Assembly (NCBI RefSeq): GCF_030717945.1
Contig: NZ_JAVAIM010000001.1
Location: 2,479,131-2,543,130 of the forward strand
From: Qipengyuania profundimaris
Lineage (GTDB): Bacteria; Pseudomonadota; Alphaproteobacteria; Sphingomonadales; Sphingomonadaceae
DNA: 64,000 nt
Direction: 5' to 3'
Both the position numbers and the translations under genes were made by a program. This document shows, piece by piece, positions 26,750 through 36,733 of this stretch (position 1 is its first letter; each line of letters begins with the position of its first letter). Below the pieces are notes generated by a model that ran no database searches, was not told the DNA's origin, and saw only the letters and a list, made by a program, of their open reading frames with translations.

Positions 26750-27084
26750 TGGATTGGGGTGGACCGACCTTCGTCGTCCTGCTGGTCGCAATCAGTACGG
26801 TGGGATGGCTCGTCAACAACTGGATCCGCGCCAAGCATGGCTATTCGCTCGAAGACGAATGGGGCGGCAAGACCGAGCGCGGCGATACCGTCGAAACGAA
26901 AGCGCTCAAGGCAGAGAACCGCCAGCTTCACGACAAGCTCGACGCCATGCAGGACCGCATGATCGTGCTGGAGAAGATCGTCACCGACCGCGGCTACTCG
27001 CTCCATGACGAGATCGAGGCCTTGCGCGACCGCGACGAAGACAATGGCGTGCCGCTGTCGCTGAAGAAAGGGGAGAAAGCATAA
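26749..27084 (+). CDS. PspB-like small membrane protein, array member 2
   Basis: 111 residues with a helix at 7-24 ('TFVVLLVAISTVGWLVNNWI'), a middle block 'AKHGYSLEDEWGGK' shared with member 3, a coiled coil, then 'DRMIVLEKIVTDRGYSLHDE' and 'IEALRD'. The tail 'NGVPLSLKKGEKA' resembles member 1. The ATG overlaps the stop of member 1 and its stop overlaps the ATG of member 3 (TAATG). Possible partner of PspA/B/C in the membrane; no activity known. Confidence 0.8.
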   Translation: MDWGGPTFVVLLVAISTVGWLVNNWIRAKHGYSLEDEWGGKTERGDTVETKALKAENRQLHDKLDAMQDRMIVLEKIVTDRGYSLHDEIEALRDRDEDNGVPLSLKKGEKA

Positions 27085-27392
27085 TGGAATTCCTTAGCGA
27101 AACGGCGATCATCGTCGGCGTTGCGATCATGACCGGTGGCTGGATCGTGAACAGCTGGATGCGCATGAAGATGGGCTACCCGCTGGAGAACAGCTGGGGC
27201 AAGGCGATCTATCCGAAGAACGACCAGGCGGTCGAACGGGTCAAGCTGCTCACGCAGGAGAACGCCGAACTACGCGCCGAGCTCGGCTCGATGAAGGACC
27301 GGATGGCGAATGTCGAACGCATCGTTACCGATAGCGGCTACCACCTGACCAGCGAGATCGAACAGCTGCGCGACAAGCGGGAGGCCAATTGA
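27084..27392 (+). CDS. PspB-like small membrane protein, array member 3
   Basis: 102 residues. Membrane helix about 7-24 ('TAIIVGVAIMTGGWIVNSW'), then 'MKMGYPLENSWGK', like member 2, and a coiled coil with 'DRMANVERIVTDSGYHLTSE' and 'IEQLRDKREAN'. Members 2 and 3 look like the most recent duplicates of the set. Coupled on both sides (TAATG in, TGATG out). Confidence 0.8.
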   Translation: MEFLSETAIIVGVAIMTGGWIVNSWMRMKMGYPLENSWGKAIYPKNDQAVERVKLLTQENAELRAELGSMKDRMANVERIVTDSGYHLTSEIEQLRDKREAN

Positions 27393-27700
27393 TGGACCCC
27401 GACCTGCTCCTCATCTTCGGCTTCATTCTGGTCGTGCTGTCGATCGTCTTTCCCTTCGCTTATGTCATGAACAAGCGCGAGCACGATCACAAGGAGCGCA
27501 AGCTGGAGCTGCAGGCGCGCGCCGAAGAAGCGAAAGCGCAGCAGGCCCGCTTCCAGAACGGCGATTACAGCAGGATGGAAGAACGCGTCCGTGTGCTCGA
27601 ACGCATCGCCACCGACAGCAATCATGCGCTCGCTTCCCAGATCGATGAACTGCGCACGCTCGACCGGATCGAGACCGGCAATCGGGAGATGAACGAATGA
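27392..27700 (+). CDS. PspB-like small membrane protein, array member 4
   Basis: 102 residues. Membrane helix about 5-26 ('LLLIFGFILVVLSIVFPFAY'), a long basic/acidic coiled coil ('KREHDHKERKLELQARAEEA'), then 'EERVRVLERIATDSNHALAS' and 'QIDELR'. ATGA overlap with member 5. Same architecture as PspB but with a longer stalk. Confidence 0.8.
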   Translation: MDPDLLLIFGFILVVLSIVFPFAYVMNKREHDHKERKLELQARAEEAKAQQARFQNGDYSRMEERVRVLERIATDSNHALASQIDELRTLDRIETGNREMNE

Positions 27701-28002
27701 CCTGGCCGCTTGCAGTTGTCATCATCGTCATGATGGTGGTCGTGGGTAAGGTCATGGCCGCAAAGTACCGGGCGCAGGGCGGGATCATTACCGACCGCAA
27801 AGGCAACCAGCACTGGATCGGTCCCGGCGCAAGCTCGGTCGACACCGAAGACAAGGTGCAGACGAAGCGCGAGGTCGAGGACCTGCGCGAGCGCATCAAG
27901 GTGCTCGAGCGGATCGCCACCGAAGGCAACTCGCTCGACGCCGCCGAAACCAAGAGAATTTCCGCCGAGATCGAAGCGCTGCGCGACAAGCAGGCCGACT
28001 GA
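27697..28002 (+). CDS. PspB-like small membrane protein, array member 5
   Basis: 101 residues. Membrane helix at 3-20 ('WPLAVVIIVMMVVVGKVMAA'), an unusual middle 'GIITDRKGNQHWIGPG', then 'DLRERIKVLERIATEGNS' and 'RISAEIEALRDKQAD'. A 43-bp gap with a purine-rich ribosome site ('CAAGGAGGA') leads to member 6. Confidence 0.8.
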   Translation: MTWPLAVVIIVMMVVVGKVMAAKYRAQGGIITDRKGNQHWIGPGASSVDTEDKVQTKREVEDLRERIKVLERIATEGNSLDAAETKRISAEIEALRDKQAD

Positions 28003-28045
28003 GGCGGCAGGATCAACACCGGTTCAAGGAGGACATGAGGGAACA

Positions 28046-28279
28046 ATGTTCGAACCATCCATCATCATCGCCAGCGCGAGCCTGCTCGGCCTGGTCATCG
28101 TCGCCACCGCAATGCTGCGCGGCTGGCACGGCTGGCTTGAGCTGAAGCGCCGCGAACTCGAACAGGACGCCGCGCCGCGCCAGGACGGTTCGCCCATGGG
28201 CGCCGCCCGGATCGAGATCGCCGACCTGAAGGAGCGCATCCGCAAGCTGGAAGCGATCGCCAGCGGCGTGGACTTGTGA
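28046..28279 (+). CDS. PspB-like small membrane protein, array member 6
   Basis: 77 residues, the shortest and closest in size to E. coli PspB (74). Membrane helix at 5-23 ('SIIIASASLLGLVIVATAML'), then 'ADLKERIRKLEAIASGVDL' at the C-terminus, very like the PspB motif 'RMRERIQALESIL'. It ends the array about 100 bp before sufE. Confidence 0.8.
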   Translation: MFEPSIIIASASLLGLVIVATAMLRGWHGWLELKRRELEQDAAPRQDGSPMGAARIEIADLKERIRKLEAIASGVDL

Positions 28280-28376
28280 ACCTATCGCCGACCCGTTCGT
28301 CTTAGACTTGCCGCCTGCTGCTTTCCCGCTTAGCGGCGCGCGTGAATCGGGACAGGGCCCGGCGAACGGAGATACG

Positions 28377-28784
28377 GTGCGAAACCTCGACGATATTGCA
28401 GAAGAATACGAGTTTCTCGAAGGGGACGAACGCTATCGCCTGCTGATCGAGCTGGGCCGCGAGCTGGAGCCGATGCCCGATGCGCTTAAGACGGACGCGA
28501 CGCTGGTGCGCGGCTGTTCGGCGGCGGTCTGGGTCTATCCAACGGGCGAAGCCGACAAGCTCCGTTTCCTCGCCGACAGCAATGCCGCCATCACCAAGGG
28601 TATCGTCGCGCTCGTCATCAGCGCCGTGCAGGACAAGCCGGCCGAAGAGGTCGCGCAAATGGACGTCACGGCCGCGCTCGAGCCGTTCGACCTCAAGAAC
28701 CAACTGTCCAGCAATCGCACCCAGGGGGTGCCGAACATGATCTCGCTGGTGAAGGAACATGCGGCGCGGATCGCGGCGGGATGA
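28377..28784 (+). CDS. sufE: SufE family cysteine-desulfurase partner
   Basis: 135 residues from a GTG start. 'EGDERYRLLIELGRELEPMP' and the sulfur-accepting Cys in 'LVRGCSAAVW' define SufE. It takes persulfide from SufS for Fe-S cluster assembly. No other suf genes are adjacent. An upstream in-frame start at 28308 would add residues unlike the family. The next gene starts 1 bp after its stop. Confidence 0.93.
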   Translation: MRNLDDIAEEYEFLEGDERYRLLIELGRELEPMPDALKTDATLVRGCSAAVWVYPTGEADKLRFLADSNAAITKGIVALVISAVQDKPAEEVAQMDVTAALEPFDLKNQLSSNRTQGVPNMISLVKEHAARIAAG

Positions 28785-28785
28785 A

Positions 28786-29136
28786 ATGAAACGCCCGATC
28801 TATCGTGGGCTCGGCCTGCTGAGCGTCGGCCTCGCCGCTGTCGGCGCCTTTCTGCCGATCATGCCGACCGTGCCGTTCCTGCTGCTGGCGGTCTATTTCT
28901 TTGCTCGCAGCAATCCCGAATGGGAGCAGAAAATCCTCGATCACCCGCATTGGGGGCCGCAGGTCAAAGATTGGCGCGAACGGCGCGCCATCAGTCGGCG
29001 CGCAAAGACCATGGCCATCGGTGCGATGAGTGTGGGCGCAATCTTCACATGGTATACGCTCGGCCATCCTTGGTACTGGATTTCGATCGCCATCCTGGTG
29101 ATTTGCGGCGGCTGGATTGCAACCCGCAACGAATGA
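28786..29136 (+). CDS. YbaN family (DUF454) inner-membrane protein
   Basis: 116 residues. 'RGLGLLSVGLAAVGAFLPIM', 'PTVPFLLLAVYFFARSNPEW' and 'ILDHPHWGPQVKDWRERRAI' define DUF454. About three membrane helices. Role unknown; co-transcribed with sufE. Confidence 0.9.
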   Translation: MKRPIYRGLGLLSVGLAAVGAFLPIMPTVPFLLLAVYFFARSNPEWEQKILDHPHWGPQVKDWRERRAISRRAKTMAIGAMSVGAIFTWYTLGHPWYWISIAILVICGGWIATRNE

Positions 29137-29208
29137 TATCGGGAACTGCGCCAGCGACCACCCGTTGATCAATCATACGACGGGAGGGTGAACGAAAGGA
29201 CACTCTCA

Positions 29209-29367
29209 ATGGCAATTCTGATTCTGATCGCGACCATCCTGCTGCCCCCGCTCGGCGTTGCGGCGAAGCATGGTCTGGGCACGACGACGCTGATCAACCT
29301 CGTGCTGACGCTGCTCGGCTTCATTCCCGGCCTGATCCACGGCCTGTATGTGAATTACGCCAGGTAA
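29209..29367 (+). CDS. YqaE/Pmp3 family small membrane protein
   Basis: 52 residues. Two hydrophobic helices; 'ILLPPLGVAAKHG' and 'LVLTLLGFIPGLIHGLYV' match the Pmp3/YqaE stress-induced proteolipid family. A terminator hairpin follows immediately. Confidence 0.9.
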   Translation: MAILILIATILLPPLGVAAKHGLGTTTLINLVLTLLGFIPGLIHGLYVNYAR

Positions 29368-29390
29368 AACGCGCTACAGCGAAGGATCCG

Positions 29391-29424
29391 GAAGCGCCGG
29401 GGCCTCTAGGCTCCGGCGCTTTCG
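29391..29424 (+). terminator. Terminator between the YqaE gene and crtZ
   Basis: A perfect 9-bp stem (AAGCGCCGG/CCGGCGCTT) lies 24 bp past the YqaE stop and overlaps the last codons of crtZ on the other strand. The T-run is weak. Confidence 0.5.
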
Positions 29425-29909
29425 CGTACGACGGCCTCGCCCGTCTCGCGCTGGCGTCGTAATTCTGCCTTAAGCTTAGCCGGGTCGCGCGCGAACACGA
29501 AACCGAAGCTGACGCCGCCTTCCTTGCCGATGGTCGCATGGTGCAGCCTGTGCGCCTGCACCAGCCGCTTGGCATAGCCGCGCTTGGGCACCCAGCGCCA
29601 ATACCGCTGGTGAACCAGTCCATCGTGCACCAGCGTGTATATCAGGCCGTAGCAAGTGATCCCGAAGGCTACCCACCACAGTACGTCCCAGCCCATGGCG
29701 TAACCGATCGCGAACATGCCGAATACGATGGTGCCGAAGGTCACGGCGTAGAGATCGTTCTTCTCGAATACCTTTTCGTGCGGCTCGTGATGGTCGCGGT
29801 GCCAGCCCCAACCCCAGCCGTGCATAATGTATTTGTGCGCCCACCACGCGAACAGCTCCATGCCGAGGATCGACAGGAAGACGGTCAGGAGGATTGCACC
29901 GATGCTCAT
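29406..29909 (-). CDS. crtZ: Beta-carotene 3-hydroxylase CrtZ
   Basis: 167 residues, a membrane di-iron hydroxylase. His motifs are visible: 'HKYIMHG', 'HRDHHEPH', 'HDGLVHQRY' and 'HRLHHA'. It adds 3-hydroxyl groups to beta-ionone rings. Its ATG overlaps the stop of crtW, so the two are coupled. With crtW this predicts astaxanthin-type ketocarotenoids, provided upstream carotenoid genes are elsewhere. Confidence 0.93.
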   Translation of the reverse strand: MSIGAILLTVFLSILGMELFAWWAHKYIMHGWGWGWHRDHHEPHEKVFEKNDLYAVTFGTIVFGMFAIGYAMGWDVLWWVAFGITCYGLIYTLVHDGLVHQRYWRWVPKRGYAKRLVQAHRLHHATIGKEGGVSFGFVFARDPAKLKAELRRQRETGEAVVRESAGA

Positions 29910-30676
29910 GCTTTGGTCTCTTCGAGGGCCATGGCCTTGCGTGCGGCCGGCAGCTTCCACCACGGCACATGCGGCGCGCGGTGGTGTTCGTGATGATAGC
30001 CGAAATGAAAGCAGCTGGCGAGAGAAGCCAGCGTGCCGAAATCGTCGCTGCGCGCGTGGTGCTTGTCGTCGAACCCGGCAGTGTCGTGCCGATGCGGGCG
30101 ATAGGTCCCGAAATAAAACAGCTGCATCGAAGAAGCGATCGCCGGTGCGCCGTAGAGCAGGACAATTTTCTCGACCGGCACACCCAGCAACAGCCAGTAT
30201 GTGGTTACGACCGTGCTGACGAAGGCGATCGACTGCCACCCGAAATAGCGCTTCAAGAAGGTACCGTACCACGGCCAGAACCGTGTCGGATGATCGACGC
30301 TGAAGTCCGGGTCGTCAGCGGTGCCCGGCGCCTTGTGATGCGCGAAATGGGCATCGCGCATCCGCCTCCAGGCGAAGCCAGCGTATACGAACAGCAGGAA
30401 GCCGCCGACCACGTCGTTGATGCGCCCGCCGCCGGGAACGAGCGAGCCATGCATCGCGTCGTGGCTGGCGATAAACATGCCGACCGAAAGCCAGCACTGT
30501 ACGATCGCCATGACCAGGGCCAGCGGCAGGCTCGCCCAGGTTAGCTGGAACACGAACATGGCGAAGAGATGGATGGTCAGCCACGCGGCAAAGATTGCCG
30601 CCGTCAACGCGAGGCCTGTCAACGCCTGGCGTATTTCGCCGGCTGCGGTTTCAGTACTGACCGACGGTCGACCCAT
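29906..30676 (-). CDS. crtW: Beta-carotene ketolase CrtW
   Basis: 256 residues with several membrane helices and the fatty-acid-desaturase-like His boxes 'HDAMHG', 'HFAHH' and 'HHEHH'. 'FGTYRPHR' and 'CFHFGYHHEHHRAPHVPWW' are CrtW-specific. It inserts 4-keto groups into carotenoid rings. It is the first gene of the crtW-crtZ pair. Confidence 0.93.
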   Translation of the reverse strand: MGRPSVSTETAAGEIRQALTGLALTAAIFAAWLTIHLFAMFVFQLTWASLPLALVMAIVQCWLSVGMFIASHDAMHGSLVPGGGRINDVVGGFLLFVYAGFAWRRMRDAHFAHHKAPGTADDPDFSVDHPTRFWPWYGTFLKRYFGWQSIAFVSTVVTTYWLLLGVPVEKIVLLYGAPAIASSMQLFYFGTYRPHRHDTAGFDDKHHARSDDFGTLASLASCFHFGYHHEHHRAPHVPWWKLPAARKAMALEETKA

Positions 30677-30715
30677 GTCTGCTATATAGGGATGCGCAGC
30701 CGTCGGCGCAAAACC

Positions 30716-31138
30716 CTATTCCCCGCAAGAAGGCTGGCGGGTCTTAAGGCCGAAAAATTTCTCGGCGACTTCGCTGCTGATGCGTGCGGGGCGATGCGTT
30801 TCGCTATCGAGGCAGCACCACATGCTCTGCACCTCGGCCAGCACCTCCTCGCCGCGCTTGATGACGGTGTTGTAGAACGAGCGTGCGCCCTTGATCTTCT
30901 CCAGCACCGTTTCGGCGATCACATCGTCATGCAGGAAAGCTGGCTTGCGGTACGTGATCTCGTGCTTGAGTGCGACCCATGCCTTGCTCGCCACTTCCTC
31001 GGCCGGTGCAAGCTTCTGCCAGTGCGCCAGCACCGTATCCTGCACCCAGTTCAGGTAACGCGCGTTGTTCACGTGCCCCATGAAGTCGATGTCCGAGGGA
31101 ATCACTTTGATCGGAAATGCGAATGGCTTTGCTGACAT
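30716..31138 (-). CDS. YbgC/4HBT-type acyl-CoA thioesterase
   Basis: 140 residues. The hotdog active-site block 'PSDIDFMGHVNNARYLNW' is clear, with the catalytic Asp. Cytoplasmic acyl-CoA hydrolase of unknown chain preference. It is divergent from leuC with 89 bp between starts. Confidence 0.9.
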   Translation of the reverse strand: MSAKPFAFPIKVIPSDIDFMGHVNNARYLNWVQDTVLAHWQKLAPAEEVASKAWVALKHEITYRKPAFLHDDVIAETVLEKIKGARSFYNTVIKRGEEVLAEVQSMWCCLDSETHRPARISSEVAEKFFGLKTRQPSCGE

Positions 31139-31227
31139 AAGTGTCAGTAGAGCAGAGAAAGGTTAAGTTTGGAAGACTCTGGAATTGCCTTTTTGCGCTC
31201 GTGACATTCGTGCCGCAATTTCGCGCC

Positions 31228-32679
<1,452 letters not shown>

Positions 32680-32693
32680 CCATTGAACGGGGC

Positions 32694-32840
32694 ATGACGA
32701 ACAAGCTCAAGATCGCCGGGGCCATCGGCTCTGCCGCCATCGCCGCCGCGCTGCTCTATGCAGGCAAGCGCACCACCGACAAAAACAAGCCAGAGCAGCC
32801 CGGCAAAATCCCCTCGGGCGAGAAACCGGAGACCGATTGA
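32694..32840 (+). CDS. 48-residue hypothetical protein between leuC and leuD
   Basis: It begins '[20 protein letters not shown]' with a short hydrophobic segment (7-22) and ends in a hydrophilic tail ('[15 protein letters not shown]'). The stop overlaps the leuD start (TGATG), so it sits fully inside the leu operon. No family recognised. Confidence 0.55.
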   Translation: MTNKLKIAGAIGSAAIAAALLYAGKRTTDKNKPEQPGKIPSGEKPETD

Positions 32841-33445
32841 TGGACAAGGTATCGACGATCGAAGGCCGCGCGATCCCGCTGGGCCTGAAGAATGTCGATA
32901 CCGACGTCATCATTCCTGCACACTGGCTCAAGACGGTCAGCCGCGAAGGCCTCGGCAAGGGTGCATTCGAGACTATCCGCGAAGCGCCCGGAAATCCTTT
33001 CGACGTAGAAGATTTTGCCGGTGCCCCGATCCTCATCGCGGGCGACAATTTCGGTTGCGGGTCGAGCCGGGAACATGCCGCCTGGGCGCTGCTCGATCTC
33101 GGCATAACGGCGGTCATCGCGCCGAGTTTCTCGGACATCTTTTCGGGCAACGCGTTCAAGAACGGCATCCTGACGGTGGAACTGCCGCAGGATCAGGTCG
33201 ACCGCCTGCTCGAAATCGCCGCGGACCACCCCATCACGATCGATCTGGAGAACCAGACCGTTACCACCCCCTTCCAGGATCGCTTCGCCTTCGAAGTCGA
33301 TCCGTTCCGCAAGCACTGCCTGCTGGAAGGGCTCGACGAAATCGGCCTGACGCTGGAACGCGGCGCAGCCATTGAAACCCATGAACAACAGCGCGCGCAG
33401 GCCCTTCCCTGGCTCGACGCGCCGCAAAGGAGAGACGCAGCATGA
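32840..33445 (+). CDS. leuD: 3-isopropylmalate dehydratase small subunit
   Basis: 201 residues. '[18 protein letters not shown]' and '[19 protein letters not shown]' are LeuD signatures. It forms the swivelling domain partner of LeuC. Its stop overlaps the start of the oxidoreductase gene (ATGA). Confidence 0.97.
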   Translation: MDKVSTIEGRAIPLGLKNVDTDVIIPAHWLKTVSREGLGKGAFETIREAPGNPFDVEDFAGAPILIAGDNFGCGSSREHAAWALLDLGITAVIAPSFSDIFSGNAFKNGILTVELPQDQVDRLLEIAADHPITIDLENQTVTTPFQDRFAFEVDPFRKHCLLEGLDEIGLTLERGAAIETHEQQRAQALPWLDAPQRRDAA

Positions 33446-34440
33446 AAGCAGTCCTGTCGAAAGAAACCGGCGGCCCCGAAACCCTTGTCGTCGAGGAGAT
33501 CGATGATCCGACCCCCGGTAAGGGTCAGGTTCTCATCAAGGTCGCCGCCTGCGCGATCAATTTCCCCGACACGCTGATCATCCGCGACATGTATCAATTC
33601 AAGCCGCCCCGCCCCTTCGCGCCGGGTGGCGAAATCTCCGGGACGATCGAAGCGCTGGGCGACGGCGTCGAGGGCTTCGCAGTCGGTGACAAGGTGATCT
33701 GCGGCGTCGGCAATGGCGGTCTGCAGGAAAAACTGGCCGTCGATGCCGCACGCCTGTTCAAGGTGCCCGAGGGCATCGACCTGGTGCAGGCCAGCGCCTT
33801 GCTGATGACCTATGGGACGACCATCCACGGCCTGAAGGATCGCGGCGACATCAAGGAGGGCGAAACCGTCCTCGTGCTCGGCGCAGCGGGCGGCGTCGGC
33901 CTCTCTGCCGTCGAACTCGCCAAGGCCTACGGCTGCCGCGTGGTCGCAGCCGTCTCCACCGAAGAAAAGGGAGAGACCGCAAGGAAAGCCGGTGCGGACG
34001 AGGTTGTCATCTACCCCCGCGCGCCTTTCGACAAGGACACCTCCAAGCAGCTAGCGAACGACTTCAAGGCCGCTGTCGGCGAAGGCGGGGCGGATATCGT
34101 CTACGACATCGTCGGTGGCGATTATTCGGAGCCGGCCCTGCGCTCGATCGCGTGGGAAGGGCGTTTCCTTGTTATTGGCTTTCCCGCCGGGATCGCCAAG
34201 ATGCCGCTCAACCTGACGCTGCTAAAGAGCTGTGACATCCGCGGTGTGTTCTGGGGCGCGTTCACCGCTCGCGAGCCGGAGAAGAACAAGGCCCACATTG
34301 CTGAGCTGTTCGATTTGTGGAAGGCGGGCAAGATCAGCCCGCTGGTCAGCGAGACCTATCCGATCGAACGCGCCCACGAGGCCATTGCCAAGCTGGAAAA
34401 CCGCGGCGCAATCGGAAAACTCGTCGTCACCATGGACTAG
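33442..34440 (+). CDS. NADPH:quinone oxidoreductase family protein
   Basis: 332 residues of the zinc-free MDR (QOR) type. '[20 protein letters not shown]', the cofactor motif '[20 protein letters not shown]' and '[11 protein letters not shown]' at the end are typical. It reduces quinones or enones using NADPH; substrate unknown. It is translationally coupled to leuD, though no role in leucine synthesis is known. Confidence 0.92.
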   Translation: MKAVLSKETGGPETLVVEEIDDPTPGKGQVLIKVAACAINFPDTLIIRDMYQFKPPRPFAPGGEISGTIEALGDGVEGFAVGDKVICGVGNGGLQEKLAVDAARLFKVPEGIDLVQASALLMTYGTTIHGLKDRGDIKEGETVLVLGAAGGVGLSAVELAKAYGCRVVAAVSTEEKGETARKAGADEVVIYPRAPFDKDTSKQLANDFKAAVGEGGADIVYDIVGGDYSEPALRSIAWEGRFLVIGFPAGIAKMPLNLTLLKSCDIRGVFWGAFTAREPEKNKAHIAELFDLWKAGKISPLVSETYPIERAHEAIAKLENRGAIGKLVVTMD

Positions 34441-34508
34441 CGCCCTTGCGGGTGGGATGGGCCGCGCCTATTCCCCCGCAACAGCTATTCATTCCCGAGG
34501 GACACGAC

Positions 34509-34832
34509 ATGACCGACTTCAAGGATCGCGAACGCGGTGAGGAATCCAAATTCGCCTTCGACCAGGAAACCGCCTTCAAGATCGCGGCACGCCGCAATCG
34601 GCTGGTCGGCGAGTGGGCCGCCGGCCTGATGGGCCTGACCGAAGAAGAGACCGACGCCTACAAGAAGGCGGTCGTCCAGGCCGATTTCGAGGAAGCGGGC
34701 GACGAGGACGTGATCCGCAAGCTGCTGGGCGACCTGACCGCCGCCGATTGCGATGTCAGCGAAGCCGACATCCGCGCCAAGCTGGAAGAGTGCGCCGTAG
34801 AGGCCCGCCGCCAGTATATGAGCGAAAGCTGA
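34509..34832 (+). CDS. DUF1476 protein, F1-ATPase zeta-type inhibitor
   Basis: 107 residues. 'FKDRERGEESKFAFDQETAF' and 'RRNRLVGEWAAGLMGLTEEE' match DUF1476, shown in Paracoccus to be the zeta subunit that blocks ATP hydrolysis by F1-ATPase. Four bp separate it from bolA. Confidence 0.92.
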   Translation: MTDFKDRERGEESKFAFDQETAFKIAARRNRLVGEWAAGLMGLTEEETDAYKKAVVQADFEEAGDEDVIRKLLGDLTAADCDVSEADIRAKLEECAVEARRQYMSES

Positions 34833-34836
34833 TCCG

Positions 34837-35070
34837 ATGCCGATGGCGGCAGACGATATCGTCGAGGCGATCACGACGGCGCTTCCCGGCGCCGAGGTGG
34901 AAATGCGCGATCTGGCAGGCGACAACGATCATTGGGCAGCCAAGGTCACTGCCCCGCAGTTCGCTGGCAAGAGCCGCGTACAACAGCACAAGATGGTCTA
35001 CGATGCGCTGGGCGGGCGCATGGGCGGCGAACTGCACGCCTTGCAACTGACCACCCAAGCCCCCAACTGA
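34837..35070 (+). CDS. BolA family protein
   Basis: 77 residues. 'ITTALPGAEVEMRDLAGDND' and 'FAGKSRVQQHKMVYDALGGR' match BolA; the C-terminal conserved His is present ('GGELHALQL'). It usually pairs with a monothiol glutaredoxin to hold a 2Fe-2S cluster, and grxD follows 36 bp later. Confidence 0.93.
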   Translation: MPMAADDIVEAITTALPGAEVEMRDLAGDNDHWAAKVTAPQFAGKSRVQQHKMVYDALGGRMGGELHALQLTTQAPN

Positions 35071-35106
35071 TCCCCATCAAGTTTCTCAGATAAAGGACGG
35101 ACCGCT

Positions 35107-35439
35107 ATGTCCGACACCAATACGCGCATCGCCGACGTTGTCGGCTCAAACGATGTAGTCCTGTTCATGAAGGGCACGCCGCTGTTCCCCCAGTGTGGCT
35201 TCTCGAGCCGCGCTGTCGCGATCCTCGACCATTGCGGCGTCGCCTATGAAAGCGTGGACGTTTTGCAGGACATGGAAATCCGGCAAGGCATCAAGACCTA
35301 TTCGGACTGGCCGACCATTCCGCAGCTTTATGTGAAGGGTGAATTCGTTGGCGGCAGCGACATCATGATGGAAATGTTCGAAGCCGGAGAGCTTCAGACC
35401 ATGATGGATGAAAAGCAGGTGGCCAAAGCCGAGTCCTGA
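35107..35439 (+). CDS. grxD: Monothiol glutaredoxin (Grx4/GrxD)
   Basis: 110 residues. 'VVLFMKGTPLFPQCGFSSRA' contains the CGFS active site; 'TYSDWPTIPQLYVKGEFVGG' is the GSH-binding part. It carries 2Fe-2S clusters with BolA. A strong terminator follows. Confidence 0.97.
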   Translation: MSDTNTRIADVVGSNDVVLFMKGTPLFPQCGFSSRAVAILDHCGVAYESVDVLQDMEIRQGIKTYSDWPTIPQLYVKGEFVGGSDIMMEMFEAGELQTMMDEKQVAKAES

Positions 35440-35467
35440 TTTCCCAGACCGACGAGACCAGAACGGG

Positions 35468-35505
35468 AAAGGCCCGCCCGGGAGACAACCGGGCGGGCCT
35501 TTTTG
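35468..35505 (+). terminator. Rho-independent terminator after grxD
   Basis: An 11-bp perfect stem (GGCCCGCCCGG/CCGGGCGGGCC) with TTTTT after it ends the DUF1476-bolA-grxD unit. The next 225 bp hold no gene I can support. Confidence 0.92.
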
Positions 35506-35730
35506 TTCACGTCGAGGCGCTGCTTAAAACCAGGGACAGCGCGCCCCGCGGGAGACTGTGTCGGGACATCCATCACTATGCACAGAGCGTGCCAAACTAG
35601 ACATTTTCAGCGTTTGCAGCAGTTTCGATGGTTAACGCCAAGCCTTGACCCGACGCATCTGTAAACTTCTCCGACACCGCTTCGCCGAATGCACTTGGCA
35701 AGCTGCGCACTGCAGGCCACACATGCCAAC

Positions 35731-36513
35731 ATGAGCACACCATCCGACCCGGCGTCCGAAGGAATTCCCGCCGCCACCGTAGTGATCTTCCGTCATGGCG
35801 CGGACGATGGTCCGCCGGAAATCCTCATGACGATCCGATCGCGCGAGATGGTGTTCGCCGGCGGCATGGCGGTGTTCCCCGGCGGCCGGGTCGATCCGGC
35901 GGATTTCGATCTCGGCGCCCGGATCGGCGGCCCGCTAGATCCGGAAGAGGCCGCGCATCAGATCGCAGTCGTAAGGGAAACTCTGGAAGAGACCGGCCTC
36001 GCAATCGGACTGTCGGGCGATATCGACGCGGCCCAGGCCCGCGCGGCGCGGGACTATCTGCAACAGACCGGTGAACTGGCGCCGGTGCTCGATCATTTCG
36101 GCTGGGACCTCGACTTGGCGCAGCTGACGCCTTTCGCGCGCTGGTTTCCGAAGAATGAGCGCATACCGCGCGTCTACGACACGCGCTTCTACCTGGCGGA
36201 CCTCGGCACAGGGGCAGTCGAAATCGAAGCCGATCTGTCCGAGAACACGCATCTGTTCTGGACGACGGCGCAGGGCGCACTCGATGCGGCGGAACGCGGC
36301 GAGATCAAGGTCATCTTCCCGACCCGGCGCAATCTCGAACGTCTCGCCCTCTTCGGCAGCTACGCCGAAGCCAAGGCGCAGGCAGAAGCAATCCCGGTAC
36401 GCACGATCACGCCCTACATGGGCGACCGCGACGGCCAGACCTGGCTCGAGATCGGTGAGGACCTGGGCTATCCTGTGACCGGCGAACCGCTGGACACCGT
36501 GGCGCGGGGATAG
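35731..36513 (+). CDS. NUDIX hydrolase (NUDT19-like)
   Basis: 260 residues. A NUDIX box appears in split form: 'FAGGMAVFPGGRVDPAD' and, after an insertion, 'VVRETLEETGLAIG' (REx2EExG). The insertion between the halves and 'PFARWFPKNERIPRVYDTRF' resemble peroxisomal CoA diphosphatase-like proteins. An upstream ATG at 35689 would add 14 residues. Confidence 0.85.
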   Translation: MSTPSDPASEGIPAATVVIFRHGADDGPPEILMTIRSREMVFAGGMAVFPGGRVDPADFDLGARIGGPLDPEEAAHQIAVVRETLEETGLAIGLSGDIDAAQARAARDYLQQTGELAPVLDHFGWDLDLAQLTPFARWFPKNERIPRVYDTRFYLADLGTGAVEIEADLSENTHLFWTTAQGALDAAERGEIKVIFPTRRNLERLALFGSYAEAKAQAEAIPVRTITPYMGDRDGQTWLEIGEDLGYPVTGEPLDTVARG

Positions 36514-36733
36514 AAGCTTACTGCCAATGATTTGGCGCACCCGGCATGAATATGCTAGGCACTGTAATCATTTGAGAATCTCAACCTCCTGCCCCCATGC
36601 TCGTGGCTTTGCGCCCTCATTCCGGCTATTCGGGACGGCTTCCGAAACTCGCGAGAGCGGATACTCCACCTCTAGGTAGCTTCTTGATATGGGCGGTCGA
36701 AAAGGGTGTAGCCGGGTATGCCGGTATGTTCGA
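36514..36733. other. 220-bp gap without supported gene
   Basis: The stretch separates the NUDIX gene from the GST-like gene. It has visibly more A and T than the neighbouring operons and several short open frames without family features. I see no terminator or RNA. Confidence 0.4.

Noticed and set aside
26441-28279. The small-protein array as random short open frames
   Set aside because: Six frames in a row with stop-start overlaps at most junctions, ribosome sites and a shared sequence motif argue for real genes.
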